Assembly (NCBI GenBank): GCA_033060915.1
Contig: CM065389.1
Span: 24,025,001 to 24,089,000 of the forward strand
DNA: 64,000 nucleotides
Direction: 5' to 3'
Origin: Euryodendron excelsum
Taxonomy: Eukaryota; Streptophyta; Magnoliopsida; Ericales; Pentaphylacaceae
The notes below the pieces were generated by a model. That model was not told where the DNA came from. It ran no database searches and saw only the letters and a program-made list of their open reading frames with translations. Below are positions 1-12,675 of the stretch, piece by piece (position 1 is the stretch's first letter; each line of letters starts with the position of its first letter). The position numbers were made by a program, and so were the translations under genes.

Positions 1-123
1 TTGTGCTTCTTTTTGCCTTTTGATTTAGAAGTAAAACCTTTCTTAGTAACAAGAGCAACAATTGGCTTTTTGATGAGACCCTCAGCTGCTTGAAGCTCTT
101 TAAGAAGCTCATAGAAGAATCAC
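1..123 (-). pseudogene. Short coding-like remnant, unidentified (partial)
   Basis: On the minus strand a frame stays open from about 123 to the window edge. It encodes a lysine-rich peptide containing YELLKELQAAEGLIKKP and ending in a KSKGKKKH-like basic tail. The pattern of a helical leucine-rich stretch followed by a lysine-rich tail recalls the C-terminal half of Ty1/copia gag just before the zinc knuckle, but the piece is too short to decide. A TGA stop lies immediately upstream in the same frame. It could also be a chance open frame in the tail of the Athila-like remnant. Confidence 0.2.
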
Positions 124-827
124 CAACACATCCATCATGAATAGCAAGGACTCATCATAACCAATATAGAAAGATGTGTTAAAGACAATAAAGTAAAATG
201 CCAGAACCACAATATACTTCAACCTCTACCAAAGATCCCCAGTGGTCAAAAGATCATCATACAATGCAATACCTGAGAATAGATAATAAACCATAGAGAG
301 ATAGAAGTATAACAAGAGGTATGTAATCATGAAGCTAAAAAATGACATCCCCTATGAACAATAGAGTTTTAGATACATAAAATGAAATAACATGCTCATA
401 CAAATGGTATCTAAACTCTATCTCTAACAAAGAAAGTCATCATTATCAACACCGGGTGGTGGAGTATGTTGCCTTGAAAGGTGAGATGTGCTTGAAATTT
501 TCAAAATTTTTTCCTGGGGGTGCAAAATAAGTAAAACAAAAGCAAAAACAGAGGTTAAGCCTCTAAATCTACTCTCACCCAACTAAATGATGCAATGTCT
601 TCAATGCATGAAGACAAAGCATGGAATGAAATGAAATGGTCACCGGAGAAAGGATAGGGTGCCTAGATGCACCCCCCATCTAAGATGGAAAGCTAAGTAA
701 CAAAAGCAAAACCAAAAAAGCAAAAACTATCTAAACTGCTCCTACTCCTACACAAACACACGAGAGAGAATCACCCTATACCACTAAATGAAAATTTTTC
801 ATCATTCCACACGTCCACTATAGCAAC

Positions 828-2270
828 TTATAAAGAGGTCAAATGAGTGTAAACACAACCAATTTCAATATCCTTGATGAACTCAAGGATATAACGATTA
901 CCCACACATGGGTTAAAAGGGTCATAGAATGTAAAGAGAGTTAATGGACCAGGCATGAAAGTGCCTATCAAAGTCACTCCATGAACCTTTTTATCCTCCC
1001 CTTCCTCTAGTTGCTTGTCAATGTGAAAGGTATCCAATTCTAATGTCGGGGCTTTAAGCTCCAAAGGTTTCGGCGTGGTAAGCCTAGGTCCTAAAGGCTT
1101 AAAGTTAGAGGTCCATGGACCTACAAACATGGTTGACATAACCTCTAGACCAACAATATCCTCCTTCACTTGCACATCCCCAACATCTAAAGGGTCAAAA
1201 CCTTCATCAAGGGTAATTACTCTCTTTAGAGGTTCCTTAATATGGTTTTCCTTATTTTTGACCCTCGTTGACTCCTCTTCTTTCTCATTAGTTCCTCATT
1301 AACCTCTTCCTCAACTTTTTCTTGCTTAGAGTTCTCGATCATGGGCTCCTCTTTCTCTAGTTTCTCATCCCTATTTTCATCTATAATAATTTCTTCACTC
1401 ACCTTAAGAGTTTCTTCCCTAGACTCAAAATCTTGGGGAAGATTGGTTTGAACTATAATGTCTTCATTCCTAAGGTTAGTGGTGGGATGGTCTTGCTCTT
1501 GATCGAGAGCTGGGTTGGGATCACTTTTAAGCACTTATTCTTGGAGATTGGATTGAGTGGGAAACTTTTCCCTCGCTTGAGTAGCCAAGGCTTGTGTCAA
1601 TAGGGTTAGTTAAACCTTTATAATCTTAAGAAGTTGACCTTTTTGTTTAAGGGCTTAATCTACCTTAGAGTTCACACCCATTTGCATTTGCATGAATTGT
1701 TGTAAGCTGTCCTCTAAGGTATCCTCTAGAGTGTTCTCTAGTGTGCTATTTTGAGAGGGTTAATAAGCATTATACTTGTGGTTGATAAGATTATGGTGGG
1801 GTTTGTGTTTGATAGAATGAAGGTTAGACCTGTGTTTGATAGAAGTGATTTGGGGCTTGGTGTTGAAAGAAAAACCCCTCATTCCTCAAATTACACTTGG
1901 TTTCTTGACCCTTTTCGTTTGCAAATGGTGGACTATATTGGGTAAAACAATTGGCTTGATAATACAACCCTTCCCTAAAAGTCAGAATGGAGGGACTATG
2001 ATTAACCGAGTTCAAATAGTCTTGAAGAGACCGATGAGAAAGTGCTTGTGCACCACCATCACTATGAACGCTCCCATTACCATTATTCTCAACCCGTTGA
2101 GAAAAGTATGCCATTGTGCCTATGTCAAAGTGTAGAGATGATGTGTGGGAAAATGAACTACCAAGCAAATTAGAACAACTATTAGGGTTCACACTTGAAT
2201 GTCTATCGGTTGAGTCCCGAACACAAAATATTGTAATGCACAAATAAATTGTCACTTTGTGCCTCAACAA
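828..2270 (-). pseudogene. Gag-like remnant of the Athila-like element
   Basis: Three minus-strand open stretches (2270-1824, 1534-1226, 1175-828) line up in order with the reading frames of the sister element at 53161-54240. Shared landmarks are NGSVH-GGA followed by SLRDY, then an acidic/lysine-rich stretch (NRDEKLEKEEP here, DRDEEPKREQP in the sister) and the C-terminal TFY-PF-PC-YILEF block. In Athila elements a gag-like protein sits directly after the PBS, so position and order fit. Stops and frame changes separate the pieces, so it is a pseudogene. No zinc knuckle was seen. Confidence 0.5.
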
Positions 2271-2299
2271 GTTAATTCACAATCTGCAACCACAAATTT

Positions 2300-3400
2300 C
2301 CTTCCAAACCTCCAATCTACACATAAAAAATTTCACCAATTCAAGTAATTTTAATTTCAATCCAATCGAACCTCCAATCTCCTTATGCAAAAGCAATACC
2401 ACTAATAAGCACAATTAGCACAAAAGTCCTAACCACCACTAACAATCCACCAATACAAGTATTAATGCAGTTCTAACTAAAAAGGAAAAATAAAAAAAAG
2501 AATACTAAATTTAATATGCTCACAAGCACAAGGATCTAACATGCAATTGATGAGAATGGATTCCATAATAATTGATGTTAGATTCATTATCTAGTAGAGA
2601 GCGTTAGATTAATACCATCGATGAATTCCACACTCAATTGAGGAATCATGCATTGAAACCGCTAAACATAATCAACAATCTAAGTGTTCTAAGATTTCTA
2701 CATTCAATTACTAGGAATTAAAGATCTAGCAAGATAAAGCAATGAATTTATGAGATACCTTCAATGAAACCTTGTATTCCTTGAGTGACCTTCACAATTG
2801 CACCCAATTGAGGACTTAGCTACTTGAATCCATGGAGAAATTGACAATTGAATTGAAGGAAACTTATAAACTACTTGAATTTGATTGCTAGAATAGAAAT
2901 TACAATGAAATTCCAAGTGTTTCAATCTCTAAAACTACTCCTGTATAGTTGTATTTAATCTTATTTACGTACAAAAGGCATACATCCCCAATTTTGTGCA
3001 AAAAATGAATTTATAGGCTGAAAGTAAATAGAGATGCCATCAATTGTTAGCTAACCGTGCACACGGCTAGCTAACGGTGAAATTGAGCCTCAGTAATTTC
3101 TCACGGTTTTGCAAACCTATGAAAGCGTTTGAACGGTACTATTCACCATGTGTCACTATTCAACCGTCCGCACAGTCACTATTCACTATGTGCACAACAC
3201 TATTCACTCGTGCGCATGACACTATTCACAACACTTTTCACTGTTGTTCGAATTGCTCCAAATTAGGCTCAAAACATGTACAAAGCAAAACAAAGTAAGT
3301 TAATACTAAAATCTAACTAAAAAGACATATAAAATCCTAAACTAAAACTAACAAAGCACAAGTTAAGGTGTTATAATTATACTTTTGAAGTACAACCAAT
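2300..3400 (-). repeat. LTR-like region of the left Athila-like element
   Basis: The reverse complement of about 3270-3400 is nearly the same as 50370-50480 and 51044-51160, the LTR start of the right-hand sister element (shared phrases GTTTAGGA-TTTATATG and TTAGATTTTAGTATTAACT). Matching sequence, including the ATTCAAGTAGCTAA phrase, continues to about 2800. A TATA-like CCTATAAATTC lies near 3008-3018 on the minus strand. The LTR/internal boundary and PBS could not be found here, so the inner end is approximate. Confidence 0.45.
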
Positions 3401-4345
3401 TCACATCAGAAAGTCTTTAGGCAACCCCTAGAAGTGGCATGGATACTCAAAAAGATTTGATCAAAAGCACTTGATTTCTAAAGAATCAATCCAAGACTTG
3501 ACCAGGAATTCAAATAATCAATTATAAATTCATCTTGGGTTACAAGAACATAGATTCTAAGTATTCATATTAGAAATTTCCAAAGCAATCTTCATACGGG
3601 TCTCGCATGAAAACTCAAAGAAATGTGATCAAGAATACTTGATTTCGAAAGAATCCAATATGACTTGATAAAAAGATTTAATCAAGAAAAAAGATTTAAC
3701 AATAAGAAACCATTAACTTTCATCAATCTTCACATCTCTTGCGAAGAATAAATCTTGGTACTAGAAGGCATCTTTAAAGAAAGCAATAAATTGAACTTAA
3801 AAGCTTGTATTAATTGAAAGAACATGAAATCTTCATTATAAAACTTGAATTAATTGCAATCTAAAGTTATTGTATGTAAAAAAACTCTTAAAGACCTAAA
3901 ATTTGTAGTTCTGAAGTTCTTTGACTAACTCTCCATCATTAGGCTCCTTCTCCCCTAAAAAGATGTCAATCCTTACCCTTAAAGGATTTTGGTCCACGTT
4001 TGGCTGTTCGGACACTCTTGAGAACATATTCGGACAGGTAGTGGCCTAACGAACATCGAGGATGTGTAAAACTAAAAAAGTTATATGAAATCAATATATT
4101 ATGGATCTCGATAGTACTTTTGGTTCAAGAGATATGGCTTTCCAAAGTTTTAACTTTACGTGCCTCAACAGTTTGTACTCCAGCTTCAGTAGCTTATATT
4201 CTGACAACATCTTCTTGAAACTTATGTTCAAATTTTGTCTAAAGTCCTCCAATTCAAGCTCAAAACCTATATAAAGAAAAACAAACTTAGTTAATACTAA
4301 AATATAATGCTAACAAAGTACAAGTTAAAGTGCAATTTGAAGTAC
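3401..4345 (-). repeat. Second, diverged LTR-like fragment
   Basis: The segment 4240-4345 again resembles the start of the Athila-like LTR (minus strand: AGTTAATACTAAAATATAATG reversed, and AACTTGTAC followed by GTTAGC). The middle (3410-4240) is AT-rich and unlike the neighbouring LTR, and has no convincing reading frame. It is best read as a fragment of a related element next to or partly duplicated with the left element. No ends or TSD could be fixed. Confidence 0.3.
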
Positions 4346-4436
4346 AATTAGTTATGCTTTTGAACGCGAGTTTTTTGAACTATGAATATTACAATTAGGT
4401 GGAACTGGCATGTGCCTTGTAGGTGTGACCTTTAAA

Positions 4437-4640
4437 GGGGAAAAAAAGAAAGAAAGAAAGGTTGATAGCAAGTCTTGGTTGGTGTCGCATGCATCGGGCC
4501 CTCAATGCGTGTAACAGTAAGTCTCAAATTTGCGTAGTAGCGGGGAGTCGAATCCACGCCCAAAGCTTGGATATGGCTCATCCAGACAATGAAAACTCAT
4601 TCTACCGACCAACTACACTAACGCTTTGGGAGATGGCCTC
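4437..4640 (-). mobile_element. Possible tRNA-derived SINE
   Basis: On the minus strand an A-box-like TAGTTGGTCGG (near 4610) is followed about 60 bases later by a B-box-like GGATTCGACTCC (near 4550). That is the layout of an RNA polymerase III promoter in tRNA-derived SINEs. The minus-strand end is a TTTC-rich tract (plus strand GAAAGAAAGAAAGG near 4446-4461). A second B-box-like GGTTTGACTCC lies upstream near 4650. No tRNA cloverleaf and no clear TSD were found, so this is a candidate only. Confidence 0.3.
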
Positions 4641-6470
4641 AGGAGTCAAACCCATGACCAAGCCGAGAGAAGCACACATTATTGAATTAAAAATAAAATA
4701 TCAATAGATATATGTGTTGTAAGATTTGACAAATACCAGGTAATTAGTGTTCAATCATAAGAAAATCAACAATAAAAAACTAGGCACGTTCTTTTCCACT
4801 TATATTATATAATGGTTCTTATTATATTCATTGGAACTGGAAGTAAATTCTAGGTTTACCTTGTTTTCAAGATATTTCCACGTCCTTTTTTTTTCTCTTC
4901 CTAAACCCTAAAGCCGTATTTTTCTTCCATTTCATATATATGTCGTTTAATTCATTTCATAGCAAAAGTTCATGTGCTTGTTAATTAGGGTAAGTCAGAT
5001 TTCCCTCATATTTCTCAAGTTTTATTGATAGAAAACAGGAAATATTTTTTGTTTTGCTTTCAAGCGAGTTTGAAGTGGGACTGACCTTCCTTTTACTATT
5101 TAAATATGTTTTCACATAAACAAGCGTGAAAACATCTTGTCTATGTGTTATTAATTTGAAGCCTTGTTTCGAAGATAGTCTTCAAAAAAATTGAAAACAA
5201 AAATACGAACCTAACGGATCCTTGAGAACTCAATATATTAATCATGATTTTTTCTCTTTTCTAGACTTTTCTTCATATCTCCTTGGCTGTCATTCTCCCT
5301 ATGAGTAACTTTATTTCTTGTTGCATCATCCTTCTTCATAGTCTTTCTTCTATATTATTATAGGCATATTTTGTTTTCTTAATGATATTTTCGGCTTCTA
5401 TCTATTGGGTTTAGCTATATAGATTTTATTTGCTTTCTTTTTCTGGATTGGAACTAGATATTTACAGGTTTTTTTATTTGGAGATCACTTTGTAATGCGA
5501 TTCAATGATAAAGATGGAATGTGATAACAGTGATATCATGTTTTTTTTCATTGCACTATGTTACTTTACAAAATTTGTTTTGCAAGCAATATGTATACAT
5601 TACAGTCATGCAATTTCTTCTTTCCTATATTATTTTATTGGATCTTGTTATCATGTGCCCTAAGTATGCTTTATTTGATTGTATAAGGTGTGAGAAATTG
5701 TAAATCATACACATTTCAATATTTTGTATAGTTAGACAATACATGTTTAACATGAGCATTTGCCTATTTTATTCATTCCGTGATCGGATAATTTTGTTAT
5801 ACAATGTTTATTCCTAACTTTTCTTTGCCTCTCCTCCTTTTCATTTTCAATCTTTTTTTTTCTTCCTCTTTTGGGTGGGTTATATCTTCCTTGACTCACA
5901 TAAAGAAATCTATCATTATGCAATTTTCTATTGTCAAGTATCTCACATTATTTCAGTTAGGAATGCCATGTTCCCATGCTATATATGCCTAAAGTGAAGC
6001 AGGCATTGGATGCCAACGATTGAGTTGACACAACTTAGATTGTGGTTTATATCCAGAAATGAATCAGATGCACAGGCAACTGGCGCTTGTGCATACAAAA
6101 AAAAAAAAATAAAATAAAGATTTCTTTTAAGTTCATTGTACTTGAGGGATATGATTTGGGAGATGGGTAGTAGATGATTTTTTTTTTTGGTTTTCTGGAG
6201 GAGAGGTAGAAGATGATGATTGATGTAAGCGGAGAGCTAGGGCCTCAGACACATGAATTAGAGATGTCATTGACACCATTTCTCTATGAACCCATAATCT
6301 TCATCCATTTTGACCTTCTTTTCCTTGTATAGTCACCTTAAACAAAGACATCTAGAGACTCTTCATAATAGATTTTATCCACTAAGAAAGAAATGACAAA
6401 TCATTAATATTGAAATGAGCAAGAACTTGTTGGCAAAAATGTGAAGACTAATGACAAGAAAGTATTTATG
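4641..6470. other. AT-rich intergenic DNA, no convincing gene
   Basis: No reading frame here exceeds about 80 codons or carries a recognised domain. The only promoter-like landmark is a TATA-rich stretch (near 4800-4815), followed about 90 bases later by CCTAAACCCTAAAG (near 4903-4916). That is the telo-box sequence common in 5' leaders of plant translation-related genes, but no start codon with a usable frame follows. Confidence 0.6.
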
Positions 6471-8727
6471 ATAGGGGTGTGGGTGGGGTTTGGTGAGGTC
6501 TGTGCCCAATTCAAAACCAAACTGATTTTGATTGATTTCTGATCGAATTGAACTGAACTAACCCAAGTCGGTTTCGTTGGATTGGTTCCATTTAAGTTGG
6601 GTCCCTTGGTTTGACTCAAGTTTGGTTTGTTCACTTGAAAAATCAAAAAACACTCCATTTTGTATCTCAACTTTTTAAAAAAGTTAAAAAAATATACAAA
6701 ATAGATTAACAATATTCAAATATAACAAATAAGTCAGTTCTCGGGTTGCACCCAAGAATCGAACTGAATGTATTAATTTAATTATTTTAAGGCTCATAAC
6801 GAACTGAACCTTGATAAATCTGAACTAAATTGATCCATAGAGGTCAGTTTGATTATCAAGTCTTTCAATGCTTTTGTGTACTCTTAATTTCTAAGGTATG
6901 ATTCAACTTTCAGTCTATGGAACTCTGATTCAGGGAATTGAGAAAAAAAAGGAAATCTAGAATCCATTAATTTAGGCACGAATATCAGAAATTAGTTTTT
7001 TGTTTAATCTGTTGATTCATACATGATATTAAAATAAAGAGATCAACAATAATAAATTTACACAAAACACCTGAAATTGAAAAAAGAAGAAGAGAAATCT
7101 CTGAATTTTATTAATCTAAGCTATATTTGGACGGATTTCTTACATTTATATTAAGAGAGAACTTCAAACTCTAATTGTATTCTAATTATCTAGAAATAAA
7201 AGAATATGAAAAATTACTAAAAAAAAGGTATAATCAAATTAAAAGTAAAAGTTACTAATTTAAAACTCTAGAATGAAGCTAGAACTGACAAACCTAATTC
7301 TTTGATTCTAACCTCTATAAAAAAAGAAGAAGAAGTAATTGACAAAGAAAAGACCTCCTAAAATAGAAAAAATCACAAAGACATCCTAAACAACAAAACT
7401 TGAGAAATTCTGGCTTTTGTCATCGCAACTTCTTGCTCAAAATCACATTTCCCATGGAAGTTTCGTACAATTCTGAGTTGGTCTCCCTACGGCCGCTTTT
7501 CCTTGCTTTAAGTCAAACCGCATCATATTTATTGCTTACAATACTATATTTGGATAAAAAATTTAGTGATGAAAAAAAATTAAAAAAAATTGAAGAAAAA
7601 AAGAATATTTTTTTTATTTTGTTCTACTTTTTTACCTTTTATTTTATTTTATTTTTTGTTTTTCCCTTGATGAATTAGCCAAGGTGCAACATTTGTTGTA
7701 TATTTTGATTGTAGGTTTAGCTCTCCTCTTAGCTTTTTGTTTGATTTGATCTTGAGGAATCAAAAAGGAGTTGGACCTACAAGGGGTCTTCAACAATCCC
7801 CGTAATGTTTTTTTTTAATTTGTTAAATTAATAGCACTCTTGTACTCAAATAATGAAAAATAAAAAATAAAAACTCGCATCATATTCATCTCTATGTACC
7901 ATAGTTACCAAAAAAATCTAGGGAAAATTCCTTTTTCAAAAACTTATTATCAAAACAAAGACCAAACTCTTATGAAAATTTTAAATGAAACTTATAGAAA
8001 ACATTTTCGAAAGATTTTCAAAACTCTAACATAACTTAAAAGAACTTTATCAGGAATTGTTAAAAAATATGATGAAAACTCTCTAAAAACTCGCTTCTTA
8101 TAATTTTTTAGTATTTTTTATGTATTCAAATCTTACTTTTTAAAAATAATATATAGGTATATGATAATTTTCATAGATACCGTATAGCGTTAGTATTTTA
8201 TTTGATTACTAAAAATGCTAATAGTTTTTGTTACTTTTTTAAGGTTCTCAACAAATTTTCTTATAGATATCCTATTTAATTATAAATCAATTAGTGTTTT
8301 CTATTCTTCATAATTTTCACATCTTCCGTTTCTTTGATAGTTTTTCACTTCTGTTTTACTTTTTGGCAACTATGCTTTGCATTTTGCATTGGACTCTCTC
8401 TCTCTCTCCCGTGAAATTCGACATAATCTTCCATCACTCAAACCCGCTGTCTTTGAAATGTTTTGATCAAGGAGATGCTTGAAAATTGAAATCAAAGCTT
8501 TGAATTGGCTTGGCCTCCGTTAATGACATACTCACTAAGGTAATAAAAAAAAAAAAAATCTGAGAATGTATATATATCACAAGACCTCACATATGGTTTG
8601 CTGGAATATGAATTCTTTTTTTTTTTTTTTTTCTTTGGGTCGATTCTGGAATATGAAGTTTAAATCATAACTTCACTTCTATTTCTAAATAATACGAAAA
8701 AAAGAGCAAAAGCAACTTAACGTCTCG
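6471..8727. other. AT-rich intergenic DNA with a possible foldback
   Basis: No gene is recognisable. From about 6472 the phrase AGGGGTGTGGGTGGGGTTTGG and the following GAACTGAA/GGTTCGGTT-type words resemble plant hAT-related non-autonomous repeats, but terminal inverted repeats could not be matched. At 7712-7779 an imperfect inverted repeat (GTAGGT...AGCTTTTTG against CAAAAAGGAGTTGGACCTAC) could fold as a hairpin. The rest is homopolymer-rich. Confidence 0.5.
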
Positions 8728-8876
8728 ACAAAACTAAATATTTTTTTTTAGGGAGTGTTCCCTTTCATGAAATTAAGTAGTCTAGTCAGGATTACTAGTC
8801 CCATCATTTTTATATGAGATTGTTAATCTAATCCGACTTAATTCGACTTAGTCCCGCCAAACAAACGAGGCCTTAG
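8728..8876. mobile_element. MITE remnant (one end)
   Basis: The right end, read on the minus strand, is TAAGGCCTCGTTTGTTTGG, a typical terminal sequence of plant MITEs, followed by GGACTAAGTCGAATTAAG. The matching left terminus is not recognisable, so it appears truncated or heavily mutated. Confidence 0.35.
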
Positions 8877-11800
8877 AGTATTATGTCATCTTTGTTTTAG
8901 CTCTTTAAATGAAATGAGTCCCTATCTTTCGATAGTTGATAAATATGTTCGAACTCACCAAGTAAAAAGATTCATTATATTTATTAGAGGTGAAGCAGCG
9001 GTGGCGTGGTGCTTTAAGAGCACTAAATACTTTTTCCCTTCAAAGAGTGAGGGTCGGTTGGTAACAACTACAATATTTAGAAGGTATAGTAGCATAAGGA
9101 TAGTTGCTACTTCCATTAATCGTAGTTATTACCTGAATTGAATCACAACCACTGCTTAATATAATAACAATTACCATAAATGTAACCACATGTTGTATGA
9201 GTGTGATTTGCATTTATGTTAACCTTGAATCGTATTTGTAGTAACTATTTTTTTTTATTAAAATATCTTTATTTTTCTAAATGTTCAAATTCAATAATCA
9301 AATTTTTTTACTTTGTGATTAAAAAAGTGAGATTGTAAAGATACCAAAAGGTATTTGGACCCCCATCTTATTTAGTATCTTATAACTTATGTTTATGACT
9401 TTTTACAATTGTATTTGTATAATGATAAAAAATAACTTTAAAAAATAACTTTTGTCTAATTATATTTTTTTAAAACAATTATTTGAAAAAGTGAGTTTTT
9501 AAAATTAATTTATAACTTATTGCTTATAAATCACCTAAACAAACACCCCTCAAATTACTAATATTTTAAAAAACTCACGCAAAAAATAATACTATTTGCA
9601 CTCGCGAAAACATAAGTAACGAAAAGCTGTGAGTGCAAATAGCACCCGTCCAAACCAAAATACCAAAGAAAAGTTCGAGTCGGGCATGGCAGGCGCGTTC
9701 GCGCGCCAAACCCGAAATCCCGCAGAAAATCAGGGCCACGTCAAAGGGCGCGTGGCTTTGCACAATTAAAGGCCGGTCTTTTGTCTTTTGGCTTCGCATT
9801 CTATCTCCCAGTGAGTTTGCAGATCTTACTCCTAGTCTCATGCTTTAAGGAATGCTTACGTACTCGCTACCTTCCGGTTGGTGGTGCTGAGCTGCTGTGG
9901 GAGCTAAAAGGCTGCAATGGCTGTACAAAAATGTGCAGCAAGGAAAACATGTGCACATTCTTGTTTGAAATCAAGAGACAAGGAGGAAAATATAATAGAG
10001 TTCATTTAATTATTTTTATTTAATTTTTGATAGATTATTTTATTAAACTCATGCAAAACTATTATTTATGTGAATTACGAAAATTTTATGCATTTCATAA
10101 AGGATAACAAACCATTATATAAATACACAGAAAAAGTGGCATAGACTGAGAGATATAGAAAAACTCATTTAGAAACATAGTGCTAGGGAAAATATACTTG
10201 GTATAGAAATGAAAATATTGATGTGTTTAGAGAATAAATATTTAAAATTATTTTTTCTTCCTTCATTAGTTTTTCTTCTGGATTAGAAAAGAGAGAGAGA
10301 GAATGAGAAAGAGTACAAACATTCTTCCCCAAACGAAACACTGTTAATATACAGCTTTTGCATATGATCGAACATGTACAACATGGTAAATTGACAACTA
10401 TAAAGATCTAATGTATAATATTTTCTCTACTTCGGTTTATAAACATGCATGCACATGTATAGATAAAATTCGTAATCTTATTTTCGTGGGAGACTTGTAG
10501 GGCCACGCACCAACCTACCGATAAAAGGGAGGGCGGTGAATACAACCATAATAAACTTGTCGTGCACTAAATCTTACAATAGGAAGAATCAAAATTAAGG
10601 ATATGGTAGGCAGGAACAGGTTTTCCAAAATTGGCCTCCTGCTCCTCAAACTCATATCTCCAACCCTTGATTCAACACCAACAGTACTTGTTACCCAATG
10701 CAATCAAGGGGGTGGTTTCCCTTCAGAGAAACTATAATTTGGTGGTATATACCTATAGTGTTGTCAGATAACCATCCAATCGGACCAAATGTTAGGATGG
10801 TATTGTAAATGACTACGGTTGGAATATGGACACCAACTAAGGAGCATAAAATATTCGTATATATTTTAATGTACACAATTGCAAGAGAAGATGCATCCCA
10901 AAAAAATAGACGACGACTGTACGTATTACCTTTTTGTTTTTCGTCCAATAATATCATATCGTAAGATGAAATAAGGCGGTACATAATTTGCCATGAAAAC
11001 AGCATTGCTTGTGTTCTGATGTCAATCATCCCGCTTCATTACTCAGACATAAGGGTGGATATTGGTAGAGTTGGGCTGAGCTTACACTACAAAAACTTTT
11101 CATCGGACTTAAAATTAAATTTCAATCAAGTCCAAAATGAAAATCATGATTCCCAATCTTATGTGGAGGATGGTAACACTGAATAATTTTCTCATTTCAT
11201 TTGTCATGTCTCAACTTATTGAGTTTTATGACTCCAGAGTCGATGACCTCTGACCCCTTCTGTTTTCATTGCCCCTTACAGTCTTTGGAGTGCGGAAGCT
11301 CACACTGGATAATGTCAAGAGAATTGCAGCACACTGCTGCTAAGCAGCACTGACCCTCATGCCCCACAAACCCTCTGATTCCATGAATAACCTAGTTTCT
11401 CCATTCTGATTGATCAGTGGTCCATCAAGGCATTCAACCCCTCAGGACCTTATAAAGAGCACAGCATTATCATCAATGGGTTGGTATTTGATTTATCACT
11501 TGGGGTGGGTAAGGATATCTATAAGCCTAGCTGACTAAAAATGTATTATTTATCTTTTCTGTTTTTTTTTTTAATCGTTCTCTTTTACCTTTTGATCTTG
11601 TAATAAGAAGATTTTATGGGAATTCAATAAATTTCCACCGGCTTTCTCCTTTTGGGTGGTTTTTCTTTCTTTTGATTATGGATAACAACTTCATTAAATT
11701 TTGTTTAAAGTGAGGGACATGTGGTAAGATTGGAGAAAAAGTTCAGGAATTAAATATCAGAGATTTTTTGGTATTCAAATCAAATTTTGCCACGTGACTT

Positions 11801-12445
11801 TTAATTTCTTAAAAGCCTTCACATTTATTAAGAACTAATGTTGTTGATGTAATGCAGTACCACATATTATGATTTAGAAAAATGCTAATAGTAATCCCAT
11901 TTCACAATCTCTTTTCTCACGCCTATATAGAAGTGAATGGGTCCATAACTTTGTGTCTAGAAATACCGAAAAATTGGTACTACCCGAATTTTTTCGGTTA
12001 GGTTAGGATCCGCTTGGGGTGGGGAGGATGACTCATGGCCATCTTGATGTTTCCTCAAAGATAGTAAGACCTCTAAAAACACCTTTAAAGTGAAATTCTC
12101 AGTTAGTGTTCTTTGATTCCCATAACACTTTAGTTGATAATGTGGCTTGAGAATAGAAAAGTTTTCGAGGGAATCATTTCAAGGTATAGACTATTTGCTT
12201 TGGTGATAAACTTAAATTAAAGTGCCCCCCCAATAATATTCTACAAACCAAAATAATTATCAATACTAACACAAGTTGAGGTTTGATAGCTAGGAAAAAT
12301 CAAGATGATTTTTGGATAAGTAAATAATAAAGTTTTTTTTTCTTGGATAAGTAAATTACCATCACACGACTGACATGTTGGCCTTGACCAATTAGAGCAT
12401 GCCATGTTGTCATGTGTCACTGAACTTATAATTTCAGGTGTCATC
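8877..12445. other. AT-rich intergenic DNA, no gene; MITE-like pieces
   Basis: No coding region is supported. A possible MITE spans about 9347-9552: its right end reads GGGGTGTTTGTTTAGG on the minus strand, and its left end is a weak match (GGTATTTGG). At 9592-9642 the 12-base word CTATTTGCACTC recurs as its reverse complement, flanking about 27 bases. The block 9650-9800 is locally GC-rich with a GGCGCG-TTCG-CGCGCC hairpin. At 11085 a CACTACAAAAACTTTT word resembles one terminus of a CACTA element, but no partner end was found. Confidence 0.5.
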
Positions 12446-12675
12446 TTAAGGCCCATTTGGTACAATTTTTTTAAGCTTTTTTGTTGAGACTTTTTTTGGC
12501 TTATAAGCAAAAAAGTTAGATTTTTAAAACTTTTTTGCATTTTTTTTGGTTGCTTTTTTACTTATCTTAGTTTATAAAACTAAAAATGCTAAAAAAAATT
12601 AAACTTTTTTACTTATAAGCACACAAAATAAAATGAAAAAAAACTAAATTTAAGCTCTATCAAACGGAGCCTTAA
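12446..12675. mobile_element. MITE with TTAAGGC termini
   Basis: The element begins TTAAGGCCCATTTGGTA and ends with TATCAAACGGAGCCTTAA, whose reverse complement TTAAGGCTCCGTTTGATA matches the start. Inside are AT-rich subterminal inverted stretches (AAGCTTTTTT.../...TTTAAGCTC). Length is 230 bp with no coding capacity, as expected of a miniature inverted-repeat element. TTAA at both ends may be a palindromic target duplication or part of the termini. Confidence 0.65.

Larger units (their letters stand above)
1..3400 (-). mobile_element. Athila-like gag-only LTR element remnant
   Basis: Read on the minus strand, this stretch runs from LTR-like sequence (about 3400 to 2300) through a gag-like coding remnant (2270 to 828) into an untranslated tail. 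The tail contains a phrase resembling the region before the Athila polypurine tract (near 560-610 on the plus strand, GAAGACATTGCATC when reversed). A second member of the same family lies at 51037-54460 on the plus strand and matches it piece by piece, which supports treating it as one repeat family. No RT or integrase is recognisable, so it looks non-autonomous or deleted. The element runs off the window edge, and no target site duplication can be seen. The Athila assignment is inference from the sister copy's PBS. Confidence 0.5.

Noticed and set aside
4540..4570. tRNA gene
   Set aside because: A B-box-like word is present but no acceptor stem or cloverleaf can be drawn.
4895..4920. Promoter of a ribosomal-protein-type gene (telo-box after TATA)
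   Set aside because: No coding region follows, so it is at most a remnant; the words are short and AT-rich DNA yields them by chance.
5804..5992. Possible SWIM zinc finger of a MULE/FAR1 transposase (GMPCSHAIYA)
   Set aside because: Only about ten residues fit, and flanking frames show no transposase sequence on either side.
11085..11101. CACTA transposon terminus (CACTACAAAAACTTTT)
   Set aside because: No matching inverted end, TSD or transposase was found; a single 16-base word is insufficient.
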